Shown piece after piece: positions 43,366 to 54,883 of a DNA stretch of 64,000 nucleotides (position 1 is the stretch's first letter; each line of letters opens with the position of its first letter). The notes beneath the pieces were generated by a model. That model worked only from the letters and a program-made list of their open reading frames with translations. It was not told the DNA's origin and searched no databases. The DNA lies in assembly GCA_963921795.1 (NCBI GenBank), contig OY997658.1, forward strand, positions 54,080,346 to 54,144,345, read 5' to 3'. The position numbers were made by a program, and so were the translations under genes. This DNA is from Nannobrachium achirus. Lineage: Eukaryota; Chordata; Actinopteri; Myctophiformes; Myctophidae.

Positions 43366-43730
43366 TTCTAGTGTACGTTTATTTGTTTTTCTTAGACACT
43401 TTCAAAAGAGGAACGATGGGTTTCATATAATTCCCAGTTTATATGTGTCTTTTAATGTCTTTGAGGAAGGAAGAGAAAAATGCCTTTGCAATTTCCCCGG
43501 TCGACAAAAAAAGAGTAGCCTAACATCTGAAGCCTTTGATTTCCTTATGGGGAGAAAGTTATAAATGCTCTCTAGAATGAGATCACAGACTGTTTTCTCG
43601 AAGTGCCTACAGTCTTCCTGGATTTAATTTAGCTCCATGTGATAAAAACATTTGCAGTTACTGGAGTATGCAACAATAGTAAATTGCCATTGTAAAAAGT
43701 TAACAAAAACAAGTGAAGTGTGCTCGCACG
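43366..43730. other. No gene seen
   Basis: Plain sequence; nothing recognised. Confidence 0.5.
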
Positions 43731-43744
43731 TGTGTGTATGTGTG

Positions 43745-43776
<32 letters not shown>

Positions 43777-43812
43777 TGCGTGCATGCGTGCGTGTGTGTG
43801 TGTGCGTGCGTT
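43731..43812. repeat. GT/GTGC microsatellite
   Basis: (GT)n with (GTGC)n at 43757-43785. Confidence 0.96.
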
Positions 43813-44769
43813 TCCTTTTAACAAACAATGTGTTCTGGAATATGAACACATGCAGCAAGGGTTTATGGTCACACCAACGGCTCTGTGTAAATGAACAGCT
43901 TGCAGATTCAATCAATAAAGTGGCAGGCTCCGCATCCGCTCAGGTGTTTATGACCTTAACTAATGGAATACTGAGGGTGTTTGGGGTTTATGAAGCATTG
44001 ACTGTACTCTGAAAACTTCAGTGTCCCCACTCCCTAGTTATTGACAGCGAAGAAAAAGGTTCACACGTTTCGGCTTTCACATCAGTGAAATCTGGAATGT
44101 TAATTTAACTCTGACAGAGTGGACGGTTAAGGGTCATGTTTTTACACGTTCAGAGTTGTAGGCCTGCCCTACACCCTGGATTTTGGTGTGCAGTGTGCAC
44201 TCTCCTTCCTGAAGGCAAAGCCAAAGGCTGTCTCTCTTACTTGTTTTGGAATGACCTCTTAAACTTCTATTTATCTGAAGTTGCCTCTCTACCCCCCCTC
44301 TCTTTATTTGTTCATTTGTCCCTCATGCTGGCACAAGCAGCCAAAATGTGTGTGGCATGCTCCACAGACTGTGCTAACAATAACAATTTAAAAGAGAAGA
44401 AGAAAAAGAAACTAAGAAGAAGAAGAAAGTAAGGATGAGGACAGTACAGAAAGTAACAATTATTTTGCAGAAATGTGGAGTGCATGTGCAGAAGATGGGG
44501 TTGGGGGGTCATTTATGAGGACGTGTGACCCTGTCAGCATGCTCTGCTGATAGGTAGAAGGCTATACCGGGACCAGCTTTGAGACCTTGAATCTTCTCAG
44601 CTGCTTGAGGTGATAAACACTGTCAAGCCTTTGTTCTTACAGTCCTTTTGTGCATTTTTTATGTCAAGCGCTCTGCGTGGTGCACACTGAGGTATTCACC
44701 CTCTCCACTCGTGTCTTATTGATCATGAGGGGGGTGTAGAACCTCGGGGAAATCTTGCTATTTCTACGT
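43813..44769. other. No gene seen
   Basis: 43870-44040 is repeat-free and AT-rich. GTTAATTTAACTCTGACAGA (44099-44118) belongs to a common fish MITE end. Frames of about 98 codons have no domain. Confidence 0.45.
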
Positions 44770-44995
44770 CCCATCATTTCGACTAAGGGAGTCGGCAGGC
44801 TAGCTACTCACCCGCGTCACGGTTACTGAGGTTAGGGTCAGGGTTAGGTTTAGGCATAGAGATTAACATTCACCCACGTCGGCAGGTTAGCTACTCACCC
44901 GCGTCGGCAGGTTAGCTTTTCACCAGGTTAACATTCACCCGTGTCGAAAGAATGAAGCGTCGAACAGATGCTATGTCGCAATATCGACACGCTCC
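44770..44995. repeat. Repeat with GTCGGCAGGTTAGC units
   Basis: GTCGGCAGGCTAGCTACTCA+CCCGCGTC occurs three times (44791, 44878, 44905), with AGGTTAGGGTCAGGGTTAGG between. Weak inverted ends (CATCATTTCGAC / GTCGAAAGAATG) suggest an old MITE. Confidence 0.6.
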
Positions 44996-45200
44996 CTAGA
45001 ACCTCTGCCGTGGCATATGCAGTCCACAATCATCTATAATTGTTTATTTTGTTCCCCCTCCGGTGTTCAAGCAGGACCTATTGTGTTGGTATAATGAGCT
45101 GTAGTCCACACAAACAGCTTGCACACAAATGATGTGCTCTCCTTACAGGCCGTGCCTGAACATCTCCCGACCGTGTAGTCCAAGCAGCCTTTTGAAGCAT
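44996..45200. other. No gene seen
   Basis: Plain sequence. Confidence 0.45.
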
Positions 45201-45204
45201 ATCG

Positions 45205-45310
45205 TTGTTGTCAGGTGGCAACCTTGTGTGTCCGAAACCGTTCGTTTTGTATTAATCATTTTAAAAATGATTTAAACTAACAAAAATAGGCGATCTGCAA
45301 GCACACCATA
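45205..45310. mobile_element. Left arm of the palindromic hairpin family
   Basis: CGTTGTTGTCAGGTGGCAAC+CTTG, TCCGAAACCGTTCGTTTTGT+ATTAATCATTTTAAAAATGA and CAAAAATAGGCGATCTGCAA+GCACAC match 52340-52440 and the complement of 57300-57425. The right arm is missing. Confidence 0.75.
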
Positions 45311-45654
45311 CAAGAAGCCTCATGGACTAGAAGTATCATGGACTGATGTAGGCTACAGGGTGTTTAACCCATTTAGACCTGTGGCCAATGCTAAAATGCC
45401 TTCTAAATCCTGTTTTTTGAAAAACTTCAAATATGTATTCAAACATGAGAAAAAAAAATAGGTTGCTACAGTATACTGTAGCCTACATAGCAACAACTAC
45501 CCGAAAGGGTTTCCCGGATTGAAAGGTATAGTTACGTATATGGGTTCCCGGTCTAAATTGTATATGGTGTTGAACACTGGTGAACACGGCTTCTTATGCC
45601 TTGTGACTAGATCTTATCAGGCATTTTCTTATATTATTTAAAAAAAAACATTTT

Positions 45655-45710
45655 AAAATAGTGGATATATAGCCGATCTAAAGCGACACATTGTGAGATG
45701 TTGTGTTTTT
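45655..45710. repeat. Degenerate hairpin family copy
   Basis: AAAATAGTGGATATATAGCC+GATCTAAAGCGACACA then TTGTGAGATGTTGTGTTTTTC. Confidence 0.4.
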
Positions 45711-45837
45711 CAAAAGAATAAAAAGGCCTAATAATAGCAAAAATACGGCCCCTCCAGGTCTTGATGACGGGTCGTACATGGCTGGCTGCTTTCCTGATTT
45801 TCACACCTTCCTCACATCAAGTTCAGAGAAGACAAGT

Positions 45838-45839
<2 letters not shown>

Positions 45840-45898
<59 letters not shown>
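45840..45898. repeat. (CT)n microsatellite
   Basis: About 29 uninterrupted CT units. Confidence 0.98.
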
Positions 45899-45900
<2 letters not shown>

Positions 45901-46269
45901 CAGAATCTACATGAATATGCATAATTGAAGCCGTGCTTCCCATGGATGGATGGTGAATGCAGCCAGGCAGGGATGCTACATCAGGTTGACTCTCCCGCTT
46001 TCTGTTGACACAACGCCAAACGAATTAGGTAGAGGGAAAGTAGGCAGCAGTTTATTGACCTGATTTCCAGGCAGCACTGCCGAAATCCTCTTATTCAGTA
46101 ACAAATTATGCTCTGAAACGATAACCAGTATGGAGTTATACCTCGTGCTCAAGCAACATCTGAGTCTAATCATGAATCACATGGCTCATTAAGCCACATC
46201 ACCAATATTACCGATTGACGCTGCAGGCCTTGTCAGCATGATATGACAGGAAAAAATATTTAGGCCAAC
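45899..46269. other. No gene seen
   Basis: Plain sequence up to the TSD of the next element. Confidence 0.5.
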
Positions 46270-46277
46270 GTGCATCT

Positions 46278-47027
46278 CAGTGGCGAAACTAGCCCCCGGT
46301 GTGCCCCGATGTGAGATTTTCACCAAGTGCCCCTCAACAACAACAACAACAACAACAACAACAACCCTATACACATTGACTACAAACATCACCACGCCGT
46401 TTTTCCAAAACAGCATTATCTAATATCATCCATTAAGAAAACTAGGCCTACATTAATGACAGCACACAGTGTAATTGACAGCGATGCATCACTGCAAAAC
46501 CTGCATTATTTATATTAATTACTTAACTCACCTGCTAAAGTAAGGAGGATGACAACAACAAGAGCAGTTGGGCACGTTTTGTTCCATATTCCACATTGTC
46601 TTGGTTTCAGAGCGCATGGCAAATATTAACTGTTGCCTCAAAGTCTTGTTGAAACTTTATATTCCATAATGCCCGAGGTGTTGTTTTTACTCAGAAGTCA
46701 GAACGTCTCTTCAGCCTGTGTCAGCAGCACTAACTAAGGGGCCCTATAGAGCTTCCTCTCGTACCAGTGGGCATTTCAAAACAAGAGTCATTGTATTGGA
46801 TATTTGTAATGTGATCATTCAACACGTGTTATATTTTGAAATGGTAGCAGCGTACTACAGGAAATAGAAGCAGAAGACAGTGTCACACTGGGCAGAACAG
46901 CGGCTCCGTCTGTATACATGGTTATTCGATTTTTTTTTCTCCTCTGACCTGCTTGTCAGCGTGTGCCCCTGAACGCCATGGGCCCCAATGCGCATGCGTC
47001 GGCTGCATCGCGCTAGTTTCGCCCCTG
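46278..47027. mobile_element. 750-bp non-autonomous hAT element, perfect 8-bp TSD
   Basis: The ends CAGTGGCGAAACTAGC and (complement) CAGGGGCGAAACTAGC match 15/16. GTGCATCT flanks it at 46270-46277 and 47028-47035. There is an internal (ACA)n run at 46336-46366. Left and right subterminal parts both carry GTGCCCC(T/G) blocks. No transposase frame is present. 8-bp TSD, CAG start and length fit hAT. Confidence 0.95.
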
Positions 47028-47035
47028 GTGCATCT

Positions 47036-48595
47036 ACACAACCTAAAGAGGTGTGAGTTGACTTGCTCTTTAATAATTTAATTCAGACCAGTGGATAGGC
47101 CTACACTTCAGTATTTGGAGCAATTTGGTATGATTTCCATCTGGGAAGTGGGAAAAATGTTTTTATTTTATTGTATTTTATTTTATTCATCCTTCATTTA
47201 ACCGAGAGGTGAAAATTCTTATTTACACAGACAGCTTGGCAAAAGAGGAGAAGGCTCATAAAAGGAGAATGTAGTCTGGCTCATAAAGGGAGAATCATAA
47301 TGGCAGGGAAAGTTCAAACAAAAGACAATATACTGTAGCGGTCAACACTCTGAGGCATACACAGCAAAATCCAGAGTGTTAATCAAATCCATGGAGTGTA
47401 AATTTAAACCCTTCTGGATAAAAATTCCCTTCAAATTTAATGAACGGATGAGTTGATGTTACTGTTTACACACTGATATGGGAGTCATAAAGTGCCAACA
47501 ACAACACGTCGAGATAGAGAAAGCACTGTGGGTAAGGCAAGGTAGAGTGCTCTGTCCACCCAAGGCCAACCGCATAAGTTACATCAGAAAACCAAACCGA
47601 TTCCTGCACACCTCTGCTACTGAGCTGCTTTCATTTTTTATTTGGTATGGGAAATTAAAACCCAGGACAGATAGTTTACAAAACTTTTTGTAAAGTTGAC
47701 CTTTCGATACGAGCACTGACAGAGGAATTTAGATCGGAGGGATATGAATTGTTATGTGCATACTGTATGGAAAGCTATAACAAAATACTTCCCTTATTGT
47801 CTGTCACACAACTATCTGTCAAAATATAATTTATCACAGATTGCTCATCACCTACTTGTAATAGAGGGTATGCAAATGCATAACGTGAATGGCATATCGA
47901 GTGGCAAAGTGAGTGTCAAAGCGAGGTTAACGTTGTTTAACATCGTTTAATGCTATCAGATGGGACTTTTCTGTTGGATGTATGGGCTGTCAAGGCCATG
48001 AAGTAGTTGTTTTGCCACTCAGTAGGCGTTCCTGCATAACTCCTGGGTATGATGATGATGTCACGCGCATACCCTCTATTGTAGTCAGTAACATGATGGA
48101 ATTCTGCCACAACATTTCATCATTCACCTCCGAAACTATTCCTTTTTGTATTTATTTTTTGCCTGTTTGCCAGATAAAGTGACGTTTTTAAACCTTATCG
48201 TAACCCTAAATAACGTTGACGCACATAAGGTTTTGGGGTCCAGAAACGAAACGATTCTGCATTTACAGTGACAACATTTCCTCGATTTATGTACAGGTAG
48301 TATGTGCTTTTATTGTATGCATGCAGTCATGATTAGACACAATTCTAGGCCATTGCAGCAGTTTTTTTACTCTCTTTTTAACTAATCCAACATAAAATCA
48401 TCTCACCTACAGAAATGGAAGTTATGTTAATCTTATAAGTATATTTTATCATTAACTGTAACAGATTATAGCAATTAAGTAGATTATCTGATTACAGTTC
48501 AACCCTGATGTCACAACACTGGTATTAAACATTTGAAGTGCATTAAGTTCTATAGATCTGTCTATAGATTTGTGACCGAAGGGAACCAGCCATAC
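47036..48595. other. No gene; two short repeat pieces
   Basis: 47155-47225 (TTTATTTTATTCATCCTTCA+TTTAACCGAGAGG) is a common fish LINE-tail-like module. 47360-47405 (CAGCAAAATCCAGAGTGTTA) is a MITE end also echoed at 44099. The rest has no coding signal. Confidence 0.45.
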
Positions 48596-48950
48596 TGAAA
48601 GGGAAGGTGTATAGGACTGTAGTGGGACCAGCCATGGTTTGGAAACAGTGGTAGTGACCAAATGACAGGAGGCAGTTCTGGGGGTGGCAGAATTGAAGAT
48701 GCTACGAATGACAAGGAGGGACGAGGGTCAGCCTAGTTTGGATGATTTGGGCATAAAGCAAGAGAGGCGTGGTTGTGATGGTTTGGGCATGCAGAGGAGA
48801 GACGAGGGGTTTAACTAGGATGAGGACACTGGAGCTGCCAGGCAAGATGACACGAGGGAGGCCAAATAGGAGGTTTATGGATGTGGTGAGCGGAGAACAG
48901 AAACAGATGGAAACAGACGATTCGCAGTGGTGAGCCTTGATGGGAATTAA
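48596..48950 (+). mobile_element. RTE-like LINE: ORF2 C-terminal fossil
   Basis: The plus strand follows the order typical of fish RTE-type LINE tails: GTAGTGGGACCAGCCATGGT+TTGGAAACAGTGG ('GPAM.YGLETV'-like), TGGTTTGGGCATGCAGAGGA ('WFGH..R'), GGAGCTGCCAGGCAAGATGA, AGGTTTATGGATGTGGTGAG ('RFMDVV') and GAAACAGACGATTCGCAGTG ('K..IR.G'). It is broken by several stops and frame changes, so it is old and non-functional. The subfamily (Rex3/Expander/BovB) is not resolved. Confidence 0.7.
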
Positions 48951-49019
48951 ACTTGGCATCTGTCTGTACAACCTGCTATATTTTTAACATTTGTGGTCAA
49001 GCAAAACTAAACTGGGCCA

Positions 49020-49290
49020 CTGTTTTGTTCTGGGTGTGGGCAGCAACTGGAAGCCAGTGAAGGGAACACAAAAGGGGGGAGGAGAGATGAAAACTTTTTG
49101 GAGATTGAAGACCAGGCTTGCGGCGGCATTCTGTATCATTTGGATGGGCTTCTGTCAGCATGCCGAAGGCCACGAGAGGGGTATGTCGTCTCCCAACACA
49201 GTGACAGGCGGTGAAAGAAGAGGAATGAAAACGCATCTGCAGATTGAACACACTGTTGGAATTCAAGCCATAATAACCTTGTGAAGGGGC
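49020..49290 (+). repeat. Fish interspersed repeat (AACTGGAAGCCAGTGAAGGG module)
   Basis: GGCAGCAACTGGAAGCCAGT+GAAGGGAACAC, GGAGATTGAAGACCAGGCTT, GCATTCTGTATCATTTGGAT and GCATGCCGAAGGCCACGAGA is a module I recognise from many fish genomes. Class unknown. The 97- and 102-codon frames in it are not domain-like. Confidence 0.5.
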
Positions 49291-49574
49291 AACAGCAGTG
49301 ATCACTGGGATGGAAGAATCTAAATCCTCGGCTGGTGGAGTAAACAGAAAAAAAGCTGTTTCCCTGGCATCGCTCGTCCCTCAGAGATTACATGCTTCTC
49401 GTCCTCATTGTAAGATCCAATTTGGCCCGCCTCCATTAACAGGGCAGGCCTTGGTGCTTCCCCCATCACACATCACCACCACACCACTAGCTAGGTGTAC
49501 AGTATGTTGTATGACTGTGGGGATTATTTACAGACATTATACAGCCTAATCTATTTTAGAATGTAAAGAAAAGA

Positions 49575-49598
49575 CTATATATATATATATATATATAA
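49575..49598. repeat. (TA)n microsatellite
   Basis: About 12 TA units left of the fold-back element. Confidence 0.92.
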
Positions 49599-49663
49599 TC
49601 AGGTAGCTCTCGTGCAGATCTAGGGTGGAGGTGCTGGTAGGCAAAATGAAGTATAAAAAGACA

Positions 49664-49900
49664 AACTCCCACTGCCTCTTTATAGGAAGGGACCGCACAC
49701 TCCAAATGAAGGATGATGGACAGGATTCAATGCTTCATTTCTTTTTTATTGAGCAAAAGCATATACTATGTATAGCACCTGACAAAGCCACACGGCGAAA
49801 CGCGTAGTGCTTTTGCTCAATAAAAAAGAAATGAAGCATTGAATCCTGTCCATCATCCTTCATTGGAGTGTGCAGTCCCTTCCTATAAAGAGGCAGTGGG

Positions 49901-49906
<6 letters not shown>
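49664..49906. mobile_element. Young fold-back element between TA repeats
   Basis: AACTCCCACTGCCTCTTTAT+AGGAAGGGACCGCACACTCC+AAATGAAGG.. through TTTTTTATTGAGCAAAAGC (49664-49762) is mirrored at 49808-49906 with about 97% identity. The loop has CCTGACAAAGCCACACGGCG+AAACGCGTAGT, a motif recurrent in fish and amphibian repeats. It is flanked by (TA)n on both sides, so it may have inserted into a TA array. No protein is encoded. Confidence 0.93.

Positions 49907-49951
<45 letters not shown>
49907..49951. repeat. (TA)n microsatellite
   Basis: About 22 TA units followed by TTTATTTATTTATTTT. Confidence 0.96.
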
Positions 49952-49955
<4 letters not shown>

Positions 49956-50494
49956 TTATTTATTTTTATTATTATTTTTTATATGGGAATTATTGTAAAA
50001 AAAACAAAAAAAAGAAAAACAAAAAAATGGCAATATGTGATGGAAGACCATCAACATTAAATAGCATTCTACTTGCTGCTCTCAAAGAGACGCTGGTGGT
50101 CGTTGCCATGGAAGCAAGCCCTAAATGGTTCCTGGAACTACTGTTGCCTGATGATGGCATCTTTCCCTCTTCCCTGTCTGGACCAAGCCCCCAGAACTAC
50201 GGTAGAGCATTGAAGCAGCCTTAGCCTAGTGGTCACTGGTCAAACCTGGGAGTGCAGTTAAACGCTACTGCGCGTGCGTATGCTAACTGCTGTTTACCCT
50301 ATTGCGCCTGCTCAGTGCCTCGGCCAATCAAACATTTGGCCTATAGACGCAGGCCAACCAATCAGCGTGCAATGTACAGTTACTTCCGGCAGTCTTCCGG
50401 GTGCTTCAAACGCCACTGAGCAACTTACATTGAAATTAATAGCTGGGGGCGGGGCTGTCCGTCCTCTGTTTATATATAACGCTATGGTCTGGAC

Positions 50495-51190
50495 ACCACA
50501 GGCCTCAAGGTGTCCACCATTGTGCCCGTCCCCAAGCACTCCAAGGCATCACATCTGAATGACTGGAGACCTGTCATCCTCACCTCTATTGTCGGTAAAT
50601 GCTTTGACAGGTTGGTGAGAAACTACATCTGTTCCTTCCTATACCTTTCCTCGCTGAACCCATGGCAATTTGCATATTGTCAAAACAGATGGAGGAGGTT
50701 GAAGAACAGGTGTGCGGTGGCGTGTTAGAATGCTCTAACGATCCACAGAAATGCAATGTCCATGGCTCTTCACACCGCACTCACCAAGGAGCTGATGGTG
50801 GGCTACAGGAGACTGAGGGGAGAGCACAGCACAGTGGAGACTGGAGAGGGTCAGTGTGATTTCAGGTTCCTCTGCGTATACATCACTAAGTACCTCAGAT
50901 GGGCCACAGTCACCCTGCACGTGGTGAAAAAAGCTCAGCAACACATGCACTGCCTCCTTCGCCTGAAAAACATCAGCGTAAAAGCTCATCTGCACTGCCC
51001 ACGACGCGAGTGACGCGACGTGAGCATTAAAATACATTTGTTTCAATGGGACCGTCCTGTCGTACCGCAAGCGACATTGTGTAGCTGTGAGCCTCCTCTC
51101 ATTCTCAGGGTGTTCAACAGCACCATCAAGAGCATTCCAACAAGCTACGTAGATCTCCCTCCGCGGCAAAGCACTACGGAGAGTACGTGG
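50495..51190 (+). mobile_element. Jockey-superfamily LINE fossil (L2/Rex1-like), internally deleted
   Basis: 50504-50690 encodes [20 protein letters not shown] then [13 protein letters not shown] and NPWQFAY, the RT-domain block 'VPVPK..LNDYRPVALTS...K.FERLV..LDPLQFAY'. After a deletion, 50770-50985 encodes KELMVGYRR.. CDFRFLCVYITKYLRW.. HVVKKAQQHMHCLLRLK, the C-terminal 'FKFLGV.IS..L.W..H...KKAQQRL..LRRL' block. 51085-51135 (CAGGGTGTTCAACAGCACCA) resumes it. The catalytic RT segment between the blocks is gone, and 51000-51070 is unrelated sequence. Confidence 0.85.
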
Positions 51191-51610
51191 TGCGGACATA
51201 TTTGAATTTTGAGTAGAAATGTCATGGCACAAGAAATAGAATTAGGCTAATACCACACCAAAACAATTTATTTTTCTTAAAAAGAAATTGGGAAAGTTTC
51301 CAACTTTAAATAGAGAAATGCATTAATATTACAAATAAAATGTACTTTGTAATTTGTACTTTTAGGAGTAAGTATTTTTAAAAGCAAGAGCTCCAATAAT
51401 GAGCAATGTCCACGTAATATTTGACCAGGAGTATCTATCTGTACTGGGCTATTCACTTAGTACATTGTTGTAATGAAACCTACAGTATAACGTGTATGAC
51501 GTAACAAATGAGGTTGAAATGATTTAGCCATTGAATGTTGCTATAGAAAAATAAATTAGGCACGCATATACTTTCACATATTACTTTGATATCGTATGTT
51601 CTTTCTAGAT
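51191..51610. other. No gene seen
   Basis: AT-rich sequence; nothing recognised. Confidence 0.5.
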
Positions 51611-51790
51611 TAACCCTTAAGTTCTGTTCGGGTCATTTTGACCCGTTTTACATTTTCATTTGAAAGAAAAAGGTAGAAGTTTATATTTTTTCCACCTGAA
51701 ACTCTCTGGCCTTAAAGATTCTTCTGTGATTAACATGTAAAAACATTTTTTACCCTCTAATGCTGTTCGTGGGTCATTTTGACCCGGGGG
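51611..51790. mobile_element. TTAACCCT-ended MITE with two GGGTCATTTTGACCC palindromes
   Basis: TTAACCCTTAAGTTCTGTTC then GGGTCATTTTGACCC at 51632-51646 and again at 51771-51785. The TTAACCCT start and the paired palindromes recall fish piggyBac-type MITEs. The right TTAA is not clear. A diverged relative starts at 55912. Confidence 0.6.
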
Positions 51791-52335
51791 ATATTTGGTT
51801 TAAAAAAAACAATACTAATATAAATTTTAACTTAACAAAGCATCACCAGACATTGACTTTGTCTCAATTCCAAACAATCCAAATGATAGAATTGGTAAAA
51901 TAAACCCATTCAAAATATCATCTCGGCCTTGACTGTGACCATGACCCTTTTCCTTTTTGACCCCCCAAAAAGTGAATCATCTCTTGAGGGAAGGATACTG
52001 ATCATTCACACAAAGTTTCAAGAAAATCTGTCCATCCATTTTACATGTTGCCATTTCTGACTGACACACGTCCGCCGGTGCCGAAGCACCAGCTGCATGG
52101 TCTTCAGCTGGGAGCCGCCCTGACCCGGTGCGTCCCCATAGGTGTTCCTGGACTGGCAGGTGCGTCCTCCCTCCCAGGGACGTGCTGGGCCCCTGATTCA
52201 GCCCGGGAAAAATAGTTGTAGAGGCCCTCATTGCGCGCTGTAGAGAGAGATCTCTCTCTATAGCGCTGCTGCTACTCAAAGATTTGCCATTTCAGATCAT
52301 GACAAGTGACAAGCCAGTGGGCCAATTACATGAGT
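51791..52335. other. No gene seen
   Basis: Includes a small hairpin GAGAGAGATCTCTCTC (52242-52257). The 100-codon minus-strand frame has no domain. Confidence 0.5.
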
Positions 52336-52440
52336 TATATTTCGTCATTGTCGGGTGGAAACCTTGCATGTCCAAAACCGTTTGTTTTGTATTTATCATT
52401 TTAAAAATGATTTACACTTTTTTTCACTACATTTTTACTT
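52336..52440. mobile_element. Left arm of the palindromic hairpin family
   Basis: CGTCATTGTCGGGTGGAAAC+CTTGCATGTCCAAAACCGTT, TTGTATTTATCATTTTAAAA+ATGATTTACACT; compare 45205-45290. Confidence 0.75.
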
Positions 52441-53889
52441 TTGTGCAAACAGTTACATTTTTTCCTAATGGAAAAAAATGGCCTGGACTGGCCGGGAATG
52501 AACCGGCCGTTCGGGAGTTGTCCCGCTTTTCCCAATGGCCAGCACGTCCCTGCTCCCTCCCTTCCTCGCTGAGCCAAGCTTGCGCCTATGGCCGCATCCC
52601 TGATGGTGCAAACTGTTCAACCCAAATGTTAATAATCACCTCAGGGCAACACAGAAACGAATATTTCCCACCAAGTTTTACGAATATCCAGCAAACCGTT
52701 GAGTTTTCTTTTTTTTTACCTTCTTGCAGACAGGGACAGATGGAATATCCTGCCACGGCACGTACACATTACTGCGGTCAGGACGGGTCAGTCACAAACT
52801 AAGAACCGGCCAGGCGGATGAGGAAAAAAACAAATGTGTGGGATTAGATTGAAAATCACAAAACTTTTTGAAGGCTTTATATTAATTTTGTTAGAGATTT
52901 TAATCACTCGCGGTTGAGCTGAAGCAGGTAACATCCAGCCAGGAGAGGTGGGACGTCTGCATGATTTGTTGTAGATTCTTCCAGACTAATGGATGTAGTA
53001 CAAGTGAAATAAGACTCTACACATCCCTTTAAAAAAAAGATATATATATATATTTTTTTTTTCCTTTTTTTCTTTTTTTGTATACACAGCACACAAACTG
53101 AGAGAAAAGAGAAAAGATATTTTGGAATAAAGCTAAAGTATAAAATATTAGTCTGTTCAACTGATGCTATACTTACAACTGTGCTATATTTACTCATTTT
53201 GATGAGGACCCCCTTCAAGGACCCCTGGCGGTCCCCAGACCCCACTTTGAGAATGGTTTCAGCCACCAAATCCCTCCGCCCCTCCCAGCCTTCTCCTGCT
53301 CGCCGCCGCTCAATATATACAGTATATAAATATAACATACAATACCTCTCGCTCTGCAGGGGTGGATTTCACACTGGTCGCTTTCCATCCCCCCGCCACA
53401 GTGCTTAATGCATCTCCTGCAGAACCTTCACCCGATGTGTGCCCCAAAGCTCCATCCCTCAGCCCCCTCACGGCAGCCGAGCAATATAGGCTCATTTCAC
53501 AGGGGGCCTGTGGCGCTGACAGGAGTGGGCTTGTGTCTGCCAGGACTGATTACTCGCCAGAGATTGCTGATCAAATTGTCAAATCGGCCCGAACTTTGAG
53601 GCACTTTTTTTTTTTCATCACTCCCACCTCCAAGGAAACTGTGACCCCATTTTATTTTTAGGGCAATAACAGTGACAAGCCCATAGCTTTCTCTCAAATC
53701 GTCTGTAGTGTCTCCTATACCCACCCTCCCCCTCTCTCCATATGCATTCCTTATATAAAGTATGTTCTATATTCTTTAACACCATGCTGCAGGTAATGCT
53801 TCTGGATTTTGCTTTGTTTGTGCTCTGCTTTGTTTTCTTCCTCCTGCTATAGAGGAATAGAGGAAACATCATCAGGGGGAATGGCAGAC
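52441..53889. other. No gene; hAT-like scrap at 53200-53265
   Basis: GATGAGGACCCCCTTCAAGG+ACCCC..CCACTTTGAGAATGGTTT is Charlie-like. The 172-codon frame at 52284-52802 begins inside a MITE arm and shows no domain. 53380-53620 is GC-richer, with chance frames only. Confidence 0.45.
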
Positions 53890-54140
53890 CCTCACAGGCC
53901 AGGCCTCGCCACACAAAGAGCGTGCCTAATCTCTTTCAGTGGGTCGGCGCGCTAAGCCTTTAAGCGACTGATTAGATGTCTCATTTCCTGCGCAGGCCTT
54001 GATTGCAGTTAGCGGCGACCTGTGTTGCGTGTTATTATCCCTGTTTGTATTTTACTTTTTCTGCCCCCTGATGTATCGTGATTGTGAGAGGCTGGTGGTA
54101 ATGAGAGTTAATTCCTCTGCCATGAGTCTAGAACCTGGAT
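53890..54140. promoter_or_regulatory. Candidate conserved non-coding element
   Basis: Repeat-free and compositionally balanced, with CGCGCTAAGCCTTTAAGCGA, ACTGATTAGATGTCTCATTT and GGTAATGAGAGTTAATTCC. I infer possible enhancer DNA from motif density and absence of repeats only. Confidence 0.25.
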
Positions 54141-54834
54141 GAGGTGGATGCGTTGCCAGAATGGATTCCATTCAGGGGATGGAGAAAAAAGAAAACAAAA
54201 GAAAAAAAGAGGCTGCTCACTGGCAGTGTCAGGACCGATCTAAATCTTGTTAGCGGGCTCCCAAACGTTACTGGTAGTAAATATTGCTTTCTCCATCACA
54301 GTGAGTCATTTGTGCCGCTACTCATGGGTTTCCACACACAGATGTCCTATATACCACTTTGGCCGGTAAGCCAATTTCTCTCTTTTTCTTTTTATTAACA
54401 TCCAACAAGGGACAACATATCCTCAAATAATTCAGGCTGTCTCCCCCGTTATGTCCCCCTCACCAGTGTGAGGCAGCTGGAAGGAAAGAGAAAAAAAAAA
54501 CACAAAAGCAAGTGCATCATCCAGTGTACACCTGAAGCCGACATGGCGATCCTCAGAACTGCAACTGTGCTGAGACCGAACGCCCCAAGGTCTTTGTTCC
54601 TATGATTGCAGGCAGTCAGAGAGGAGAGAGGAGGGCATGAGAAGAGTATAGCCTTCCCTGGCTCTCCAGCTGGCCTCCCTCTCCCTTCTGGGCCAGATGT
54701 CCCAAAGGGATTGGCTGGTCTTATTGTCTCAAGTCTGCTTGGTGGGGGCGGGTGGGCCGGCACACCTGGGTCCGTTATTGTCTGTCCATCAAATGCACAC
54801 GCATGCACTCGTGCCACACAGGCGCGCACAGTCG
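54141..54834. other. No gene seen
   Basis: The 152-codon minus-strand frame (54449-54907) runs into the CACG microsatellite and has no domain. Otherwise plain. Confidence 0.45.
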
Positions 54835-54848
54835 CGCACACACACACA

Positions 54849-54880
<32 letters not shown>

Positions 54881-54883
54881 CGG
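54835..54883. repeat. CACA/CACG microsatellite
   Basis: ACACACAC then about eight CACG units. Confidence 0.95.

Noticed and set aside
44833-44860. Telomere-like GGTTAGGGTCAGGGTTAGG
   Set aside because: Only three degenerate units, inside an interspersed repeat; not a telomere tract.
50495-51190. Host gene with reverse-transcriptase-like exon
   Set aside because: Blocks match the LINE RT and C-terminal order, with frame breaks and a deleted core; typical LINE fossil.
52284-52802. 172-codon open frame
   Set aside because: Begins inside a MITE arm (52336-52440); low-complexity Phe/Lys composition and no recognisable domain.
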